This document shows, one piece after another, positions 56,449 to 64,000 of a stretch of 64,000 nucleotides of DNA. Under the pieces are notes generated by a model. That model searched no databases. It had not been told where the DNA came from and saw only the letters and a program-made list of their open reading frames with translations. This DNA is from Varroa destructor. Lineage: Eukaryota > Arthropoda > Arachnida > Mesostigmata > Varroidae. The stretch spans positions 9,391,364-9,455,363 of the forward strand of contig NW_019211458.1 in NCBI RefSeq assembly GCF_002443255.2, in the 5' to 3' direction. Numbering within the stretch: position 1 is the first letter of the stretch; every line of letters starts with the position of its first letter. Made by a program: the position numbers and the translations under genes.

Positions 56449-58713
56449 CTTCGTTTAAAATAGTCAAATTTCAGTTAACGTAATTCCCCTAAAATAACTT
56501 TCCAAACATCCGGATATAATCCGGATAATATCGAATATAGAAATACTGATGATGGCCCAATTGGCTATTGCTATATTATCTAGGTTTCACTTACCTACTC
56601 TTGCCGGCGGAAGAAGAAGTTTGAGCCGTTTGAGAAGGTTCTAGGCAGCTGTGGTCATTTGTCTATAGGATTTTTTATCTTGATCTAAATTACAGTATTG
56701 CTCTTAGCTAAGTTTAAGTTCGCAGATTAATCGTTCGTTGAAATACTGCTGTCGGATATGTTTTCATGTCGGTTTTATACCGTAAAGCTTCTCCAAATAT
56801 TCGGAGCTGCGCATGCTTACTTTAGTGTTACGTGATATTTGAAAAGTAGGATGACTAGCTCTGTGTGATTCTTTACCATTAAGCTGATTGTACCTGCTAA
56901 TGGCAAATTATGGTCGCTCGTGTTCAATATATTTAATGCGCAGAGACGCTCTAAGAAATGAGAATGAGCAAAAAAAGCCTCGTATATTTATTTGTAGTTT
57001 TTGGAAATTGTATCACCTTAAAATAGGTCTTTCTGTTTGGTGTAAAAAGAGACTTGGTGGTACGGAAGTTCGCGATATGAATCCAGAACTTTATTATTAT
57101 TAATATAATAATATATAAGAACGTATTAATAATATATAATTATATATTAGCAACTGCTATATGCTGTAGTATGTTTTAATGATTTGGTAATTTTACAATA
57201 CGATTATTATTATTATAATTTAACAGTTATTCGCTAATTAATGCGTCTGGAAAGGTACACAAATGCGTTCGCTGACAAACATTGTCGCATTGCAATATTT
57301 TTTTGTAGAGTTCCTATCGATAGATAAAAAAAAATTGTGTTCATATGTCTCGCGCCTCGTCATGGTAAACATGACGAACTAATGAGGATGATGATGATGA
57401 TTCACGTAGCAGACTAAATAGAAGAAGGCGTAGAAAGCATGCTAAATAGTGTCTTAGCGTATAGAATAAATAACAACAACTTACTTAGTAACACGATCAC
57501 AAATTGACTGTGTTTATATCGTTGTCCTGTTAACAATAATGTTAATAATTACTGACATCTCGGAAGTCATTGTACCTGAAACGCATTCAACTATTAAGAA
57601 AGAGATCTAGATGACCTCGCCGCGTTGCATCAGATTTAAGTGACACCTTCATATGTCCCGCGCAAAGACAATCGACGGCCCGGATGAACTGGGCGCCGTC
57701 ATTCGAAATTTAATATCCAGCCCAAATAGTCTCCACTTCACAGCTGGCTAGAAGTTATTAAACTTGCGGGCATTATAAAAGAGTAGCTTACTTCACTTGT
57801 GCTCTGCAAACTCACCTAGAAAGGCGTACTCACAAAAACACAGACAGAATATATTGGCTACCGAAAGCGCTCAACTACAAATTTTACGTCACTCGAAGAT
57901 ACAAATTGAATGTATTTTATTAGTCTTTCTCTGTTTCTGGATTCTATTCAATAGATAAACAATTGAGAATATCACGACTCTTCTATACTGACGTTGAAAT
58001 TTCTGCATATTTTTAGTGTGACCACGCTATAGGTGTTAGCTATTCATGTTTAGAGCGCTTTAAGAGGACGGTCTGACGCCTTAAAATTCAACGTGCAATT
58101 TGTGTTATGGCAAGAGCTGCTTGAGATAATATACGTTATGAGTATTCGAAATATATTATCAGTCATACCAGTATCGTAGCAGAGTTGCTAAGAATTTTTT
58201 TTTTTAAAACATTTAAAAAATTATGAATATAAAGAAAACCCCTATATCCCACAGTATGGAAAGATATGAGGAAAGTTTGTTTTTCGGAAGTCCAATGTTG
58301 TACATACTGCGTAGAATTTTGCGGAAATTTTTGACCGTTTTTGAAATAACTGGCTGAGAAAATTTATCAGAATTGTCTCTGACATCGTTCTGTGATACAT
58401 GCAAACTCTTACGCGGCCCAGAATAGAAGATATCCTATCAACGTAGTGTGCGCGCACAAAACGCAGCCAATGTCGTGCCGCCACCCTGTCGCTCGAAACG
58501 GCTTGGGGCTCTAGCTCTTTCGGTGATCTTGAGCTTATTTGGCCTCATTTTGAAAGTCAGTAATTAACAGGCGATGTGTTTACCTTTCATGGTTTGCTTG
58601 TCACGTCCCAACGTCCCAAGAAATATGGTGCTACGCGCCAAGTCTTTTAGGCACGTTGCCCGTACGACAATTATGTTCAAGTAAACTTACGGTGGTCGCA
58701 GATACGAAACCAT
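56219..58713 (-). CDS. Candidate small multi-span membrane protein gene (MARVEL-like topology)
   Basis: Family not recognised. Supported exons on minus: 58691-58713 (start), 58584-58630, 58413-58485, possibly 57647-57688, 56595-56640 and 56219-56448 (stop). Donors are mostly strong (GTAAGT, GTAAAC, GTAAGA, GTAAGT). The first intron is only 60 nt. The chain begins MVSYLRPP, has a first membrane helix DIGCVLCAHTTLIGYLLFW, and near the end RVAFYAGSILLYDFR and a last helix TVGSLIIAALSYSLCTALHF, then a 35-residue hydrophilic tail ending TIRSDG. One small exon is missing between 58413 and 57688 (a 19-nt candidate would restore the phase), so the model is incomplete. Total length would be about 160 residues. 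Confidence 0.45.
56595..56640 (-). CDS. Small membrane protein candidate, penultimate exon
   Basis: 46 nt, phase 0 to 1, strong donor GTAG then GTAAGT. Encodes NLLKRLKLLLPPARV, a basic segment that runs into the hydrophobic start of the next exon. An alternative longer frame from an acceptor upstream is also open. Confidence 0.4.
57647..57688 (-). CDS. Small membrane protein candidate, middle exon (tentative)
   Basis: 42 nt, phase 0 to 0, encodes FIRAVDCLCAGHMK between acceptor GGCGCCCAG and donor ATGAAG then GTGTCA. It fits the phase of the next exon but the acceptor lacks a pyrimidine tract. Confidence 0.25.
58413..58485 (-). CDS. Small membrane protein candidate, exon 3 (first membrane helix)
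   Basis: 73 nt, phase 1 to 2, strong donor GGCCGC then GTAAGA. Encodes WRHDIGCVLCAHTTLIGYLL and FWA. GC-rich compared with both flanks. Confidence 0.5.
58584..58630 (-). CDS. Small membrane protein candidate, exon 2
   Basis: 47 nt, phase 2 to 1, donor AAAG then GTAAAC. Encodes TIFLGTLGRDKQTMK. If the 60-nt intron is not removed, the frame upstream (VVRATCLKDLARS) is also open back to a TAA, so the start exon is not certain. Confidence 0.45.
58691..58713 (-). CDS. Small membrane protein candidate, exon 1 with start codon
   Basis: ATG at 58713-58711, MVSYLRP and two bases, then a strong donor (CCACC then GTAAGT). AT-rich sequence upstream. No TATA box identified. Confidence 0.4.
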
Positions 58714-58978
58714 TATATAGATAGAAATATATAGACAGATGTCTAACGATAGTTACGTCTAAATTATTAGTAAAAACGACAAGCAATGCTATCGATGCCA
58801 CACAGCGTAGCCTAATTAGAAGGATATAAATATCTAGGCGCTTCTAGTAGGCCCACATAGGCAAAATCGATAGTATACCCGAAAAGAAATGTTCGCTTCA
58901 GTATTTTGTGTACTTAGATGATGGCGTCGTGACAGAATCAGTGTTAACCTGGCACTCAAGGGTTGTGAAGGTTTATAA

Positions 58979-58999
58979 GGTGTGTGTGTGTGTGTGTGT
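58979..58999. repeat. GT dinucleotide microsatellite
   Basis: About ten TG units in intergenic sequence. Confidence 0.9.
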
Positions 59000-60237
59000 T
59001 AAAAGTTGTGGCCAACGAATTAAGCGTACAAATGATACCACTGGACAGTGAGTTATTGATATTGCTCACAGCAACGAGTCGTTTTGCTTATGTAACAATG
59101 AATACACAGAAATTTTTCACCAAGCATGTGTTCAAGTCGACTTGGTGTTTTCTCCTTGGAAGTGTACGTAAAGATTTGCTCCCCACAAGACGATTATATA
59201 TTCATTGATGCAGCCATGTATTTCGAACGTGGCCATGTCCCTGGAGGCGTTATAATAACTATAATGACTGTTCGGCGAGCTTCTGCGTAGGTTAATGTAT
59301 GTATGCCTAGAAACAGCCAACGGATGTCTGTTTCCATCAGTATAAGGGAACTTGAGTCAGTTGATGATTTTCCTGTTGGCTTTCCAGCTGGCATGGAACA
59401 GCTTTCCTCATTTAGCAACAGTCAAATGACTCTAGCGACGTCTGGTATATTCTTAGAGACCTAGTTTTTGGATCTGAATATATCTCTCAACGCTTTTAGC
59501 TTCTAAAAGTTCAAGCAAGGACCCTTTGAACGCCATAAAGCCAACAGAGATGATCTATATGTTACACAATTTGTACAGAAATAAAAAAAATTCATATTTT
59601 CAACGCGTAACCTTACGTTTATTTGGAGGCAAACTTTCTCCCATTCATTCCCATAAATGCGTCTGCAGCATTTACGTATCGGTACAATTGGCCAACCATG
59701 TTGCAGCAACGTGATTACTACTGCTGTCCATACAGACGCGTGTTTAAATGGTGCTCTATATAAATGGTTTCCGTTCGGTTGTAACCCAGCGCAACTTCAC
59801 TTTCGTCCAGGTTCATTTCTGCCCAATTTTCAGCCCAGTAGTAATTCTTCATGACAGTAAAAGCTTCGTTTCATCTGTGGGTCACGAACTAATTATCTCA
59901 AGTACATCGGTTTGTCTGCTTTGCAGGTTCGTGTAAATCTGCAACAGTCGTGACGCAGTCGAGCACTTTTTACTGACATACGGGCTACTTGTGGGAAAAT
60001 TTCTTTATTTAAGTAAATGTATGATTAAACAATTAAGTTCGAAAACCGTACACACTGAACCAATACACGTACTTCTTGGGTAGGGGAAAAATTCGAACCA
60101 GCCGTGTTGTTGGCTATTGAAAAGCTGCATCTAAGCGGCTGTTTATCTCTCTTTTTATCAAAAATACAGAAATGCGCATTTCCATTATAAATCGTAAAAA
60201 AATAAATCGATTTTGTTCTTCTTTTGCCTGTAAACAA

Positions 60238-60256
60238 CTAGCTAGCTAGCTAGCTG
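60238..60256. repeat. CTAG tetranucleotide repeat
   Basis: Four to five CTAG units, self-complementary. Confidence 0.9.
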
Positions 60257-63200
60257 CTAACATAAATAATGGCTTTTCCATTTCTAACCTTCCTCCCTAA
60301 ACTCGATTTAAAAGATGTTTGACAATTCTCGTTTGAACATTGGCGCTGGATCAATTCCGCGAATCTTATTCAATTAAAAGCTCCTCCATATTGACGCCAG
60401 GCAACAACTGGAACCGTAAGGAGTTTATTTTCTACCTATCGATATTTTCAAGAAGCTTTGCCGCTCACGTTGTCCTATGTTGTTACCACGTTGTCCGTTG
60501 TTGTCACGGATGTCGCTATTGCTTTCGGCATTTGGATTAAGTTGCAAGACTGCTTAGTTAATAGGGTGTACAGATTGTGTATAGGTTTTATCTGCATTTA
60601 CCAAACATTGCCCTTAGCATGCCCTTCCGCCACACCTGCATGAATTATAATTTTGGCGCAACCTTCGCCCCAAGCTAAGGCAATATTACCGCAAGTTGGA
60701 TAAGCCCTTACAAGCTTTCACCGGTCAATTTGGTAAAAACCTTATTTTTTCATTTAAACATTATAGCGTAATCTTTTCTAGTTAAGTTTTTAATGCGTAA
60801 ATCCCGTTGAATGTGTCCGCAAAACACTACTTCGAGACCCGTCACCGAAGAGAAACCACGCCCCAAAAAAATACGCCTATTTTTTTTTTTTACAAGAAGT
60901 TCGTTCTTTTTTATCGCTGCACCTTATACATTTAAAAATGTCCAAGACGCCTCATGCGGGCCGTATTGTACCTTATTAATCGCGACAAAGAAACAGTACT
61001 CATTATTGTATCATAAAAAAGAATGAACTTGAACGCGTATCACATTATTCTATAATTTGTGTTATTTTCCAAAATGGGATACAGTTAAATAATGAGATAG
61101 ACTTGATATAGCCTAACGTTATTCTGCTAGACATCACCGTTATTTGTATACGACCGTTAAGTATACGTCAAAATCCAGCTTATAGATGCATTTCGATTTT
61201 TCCACTATATATATATATTTTGATTAATAACGTACTTTTGATAGAGCGTAGTCTGATTGATACTGGAAAACATGAAACATGTAGATACTTATGCCGCCAT
61301 CCTAAAATGGCTTCGTTCTTACTTAATAAATCTTCTAACCGAGTCAGAAACGACGCCGACATAAGTCATTCAAACGCAGTAGTCTCTGGCAGCCTTTGAA
61401 GGAGGCCATATTTGTATTAGATATAAACGCGCACTTGCCGGAGAATATAGGACACCTCGAACAGCCGAATGATCTGAAAATATATTATATAGCTGTGAAT
61501 TATTATAATTATCAAATATTATAGTGCACTACAAACTGTATCGCCCCGGTGACTATGTGAGTTTCAAAAATTGAAACTGACCCTAGCTACGAAGTTTATG
61601 ACATTATACCCTTTTTCTATTGCGAAATATTAAAACTAAGCAAAACATATCAACCATGTGGTTCTATTACGCTCTCGATAAACAGCATTTTTATCGCGAG
61701 AGGTTATAATATTTATGTTCGTTTGTACGAGTCCGTTGATTTGAAGGTCGATTAAGGTAATGCGATTACAACAACGATTGCTCAAGGCTAGGAAATATGG
61801 GTTTAGTGAATTCGCTAGTCTAACACTAGGCACAATTGGCGGCCGGTGATATATGTGCCTTACGTATCCTCCGAAATTCCCAACGACGAAAAAGATACTG
61901 GAGTTGAATATTTTACGGCCGTATTGTATATATACCCTATAGTATAGGCCCTACCACTAAAAGTTTCTTCTCCGACATAATAGAAACAAATTTGCTTATG
62001 CACTAATTAAACCAATTTCAATTTTGTGATGGGTGCATTTAATAGGCGTAAATTTAGTTTTAGCCCGGATAAGCACAGGGGCGAACATTCTAAATATTTC
62101 AATAGTTTTTCCTATATCGACTTATTCAAATCCCTTGGCTTTACGTAAGGTAGAAGAGAACTGTTGCGTGGGCTACCGCACTGCATTTCTCCTATGGTCG
62201 GGGCGAAATGGGTATAGAAAGTCTGAAAGTACCCAGCAGGGCTCATAACGTAACTCTCACTAAAATAGTTCAAACTTCAATAGAACATATTCACGAATGC
62301 TTCTGCCACATATGCACAATGTCCATCTGAATGAAATCCGTATTCAATGCCTCAACAGCGGCTAAGATAGTTGGCAATCTGCATTTGATTGAAGTAACAA
62401 AACGAAGAGAAGAATAAACTTCAATCTGTTCAAATTTGCAAAATGTTATATCTGGAAATTAACAAAGAAAAGTAAAAAACGCGGCCTCAATCATGATCTA
62501 CCCCATTGTTAGGGTTGAAACCAATGATCGATCCCACAAGAAAATTACTATGTGAGTGAAATTAGCGCCATTGAGAGTTGACATGATGCTATTATTAAGC
62601 GTATGTGGATGGCAGTATGTCCATGTCCTGTTTTAACAACAACGTTTGCTAAAATTGCTGAGAAACTATCAAACTACACACACGATTTGCTAGATACGCT
62701 CGAAGTGGCGCAAAACCTATACCATGAACCTCATTTAACAACGTCTACAGAATGACTGATGTCAGCTTGTTGGTGCATTACATTAAAACCGAAACGCATC
62801 CATGTTACAATTTATACCTAGTACGCACTCATGACCAACTTTAGGAAAAATCAGCCGCTTTTCATGCTTCCTGTATAGAGTCCTACGTACTTATCGATGC
62901 TAGGACAATATCGCAATTGTCTTCGGTGCATTTTACCTAAATATGGGTTGTATAAAAAAAAAAAGCATGTAATATGTAATAGCAGTAGAATGCATATATG
63001 TCCCTAGCAATGACGTCAAGCGTAAGATCAATTCTAGTTCACAGCCTACATACGTCTGACTTACGTATTATCATTGCACACTTAACCTGTCACACGTAAT
63101 CGGTATTCGAAATAACGCTTCCATCACTGGCGAACCAGGTCTTTAGTACACTCGTTGAAATTTACAGATTTCAAATTCATGCGAAAGTAATAATAAATGT

Positions 63201-63385
63201 ATTGTGTTTTCTGTACTTTTCTGTAGAGTTCGTATCTGTGCTTGGAAGACTAATGTATAATAAAGATGTAAGACTTTAAGAAGATTATATGACCCAATCA
63301 GACTCGCGCAATGACGACCAGTCGCACATTTAAGCAGGTGTGAAGAAGCCGACGACTGGATATAGCTGGTAAAGAGCCGAAAGCG

Positions 63386-63574
63386 ATGGCCACGATAACC
63401 TTGACTCAAAGCCGTTTGAGGCAGGCTATTGCGTCACGTACGACGGGAAACAAAGCTTATGAGATCAACAACAACAACAACAACATGTTTAAGCCAGCAG
63501 AACTCCTTCTCAAGTTGAAATTTCAGTTTACGGAACTCTGTTTAGAATCTGTATTATACATATGTGTGGCTTAG
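63386..63574 (+). CDS. Possible N-terminal exon, unknown protein
   Basis: ATG at 63386 in good context (AAAGCGATGG) opens MATITLTQSRLRQAIASRTT, then an Asn run encoded by an AAC repeat and a further 28 residues to TAG. GC content drops sharply after the AAC repeat, so only the first 25 codons look coding. No splice donor is obvious. Confidence 0.2.
   Translation: MATITLTQSRLRQAIASRTTGNKAYEINNNNNNMFKPAELLLKLKFQFTELCLESVLYICVA
63467..63484. repeat. AAC trinucleotide repeat
   Basis: Six AAC units; in frame they give an Asn run in the candidate frame at 63386. Confidence 0.9.
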
Positions 63575-64000
63575 CTCTGGCATCGCCTCAGAAACGAGCG
63601 TTTCGCCCCGCGCCTATATAGGCATAAGTGTGCATCTATTTACCATTTCGTATAATTAATCCATTATAATATATATGGAGCACTGTAAAAACATTAATTA
63701 AATTGACCTAATTTTACCAAATTTGAAGCGTCCCAATACAAGTTGCCTTAATCAATAATTACCATTAGTGCAATGAGCGAATTGTCCTAAAGCCCTCGAC
63801 GGCTGAAATTCAAAATGAGAATTTCATTCCCTCCATTGATATAACGAACCAGAGACGAAGAACTAATAAATTTCTAAGCACACCAGTTTTTTTTGCATAA
63901 GGGACGCATACTGTCGCTAAGACATGCAGCCCTGTAGTCCCAATGCTAACTCTGTATCCAAACATGGCGTTACGACCTTCGCGGAGGCGCGAAACAAGGA

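Larger units (their letters stand above)
58714..63385. other. Intergenic sequence without a supportable gene
   Basis: AT-rich. Contents: a GT microsatellite (58979-58999), a CTAG repeat (60238-60256), short AT runs (61205-61218) and scattered open frames of 60-75 codons on both strands with no motifs. A GC-richer stretch at 60440-60540 is open in several frames on both strands and cannot be assigned. Confidence 0.55.

Noticed and set aside
57653..57787. Plus-strand frames resembling a non-LTR reverse transcriptase (DGPDELGAVIRNL, then WLEVIKLAGIIKE after a frameshift)
   Set aside because: The match is short, lacks any catalytic block, and the opposite strand carries a candidate exon of the membrane-protein gene. 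Kept as a doubt only.

Overview
This is a stretch of an AT-rich eukaryotic nuclear genome. Genes are split into many short GC-richer exons joined by GT-AG introns, there is no bacterial-style gene packing, and microsatellites and a few decayed transposon remnants fill the gaps. The gene families (a C-terminal MIF4G domain protein with a Gly/Ser/His/Gln-rich N-terminus, and a small secreted thyroglobulin type-1 repeat protein) fit an arthropod. A chelicerate such as a mite is my best guess, but that is inference from gene content and not shown by the sequence.

Layout. Positions 590-36331, plus strand: one large gene for a MIF4G-domain translation factor. Eight coding exons chain in phase to an open frame of 521 codons, ending in a complete C-terminal MIF4G domain; introns reach 11 kb. 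Positions 42089-46190, minus strand: the 3' part of a candidate single-pass membrane protein, inferred from five phase-compatible exons. A decayed Tc1/mariner-type transposase (about 44330-45240) sits in one of its introns. Positions 46502-54360, minus strand: a complete ten-exon gene for a 293-residue secreted protein with a signal peptide, two thyroglobulin type-1 domains and a long basic, disordered tail. Its last intron holds a degenerate tandem array that reads as broken Lys/Glu-rich coding sequence on the gene strand. Positions 56219-58713, minus strand: a candidate small multi-span membrane protein with short introns; a tRNA-derived SINE-like element lies just past its stop codon. Positions 58714-64000: no gene I can support, apart from one possible N-terminal exon near 63386.

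The genes do not form a pathway. The MIF4G protein should be a cytoplasmic or nuclear mRNA-translation adaptor, and the thyroglobulin-repeat protein an extracellular protease-inhibitor-like or matrix protein. The two well supported genes converge (tail to tail) across 36.3-46.5 kb, and the three minus-strand units lie head to tail. The best leads for something undescribed are the decayed coding-like array in the last intron of the thyroglobulin-repeat gene, the tandem acceptors in that gene that give two different C-termini, the membrane-protein exons directly behind it (possibly alternative 3' exons), and several orphan open frames inside introns of the MIF4G gene.
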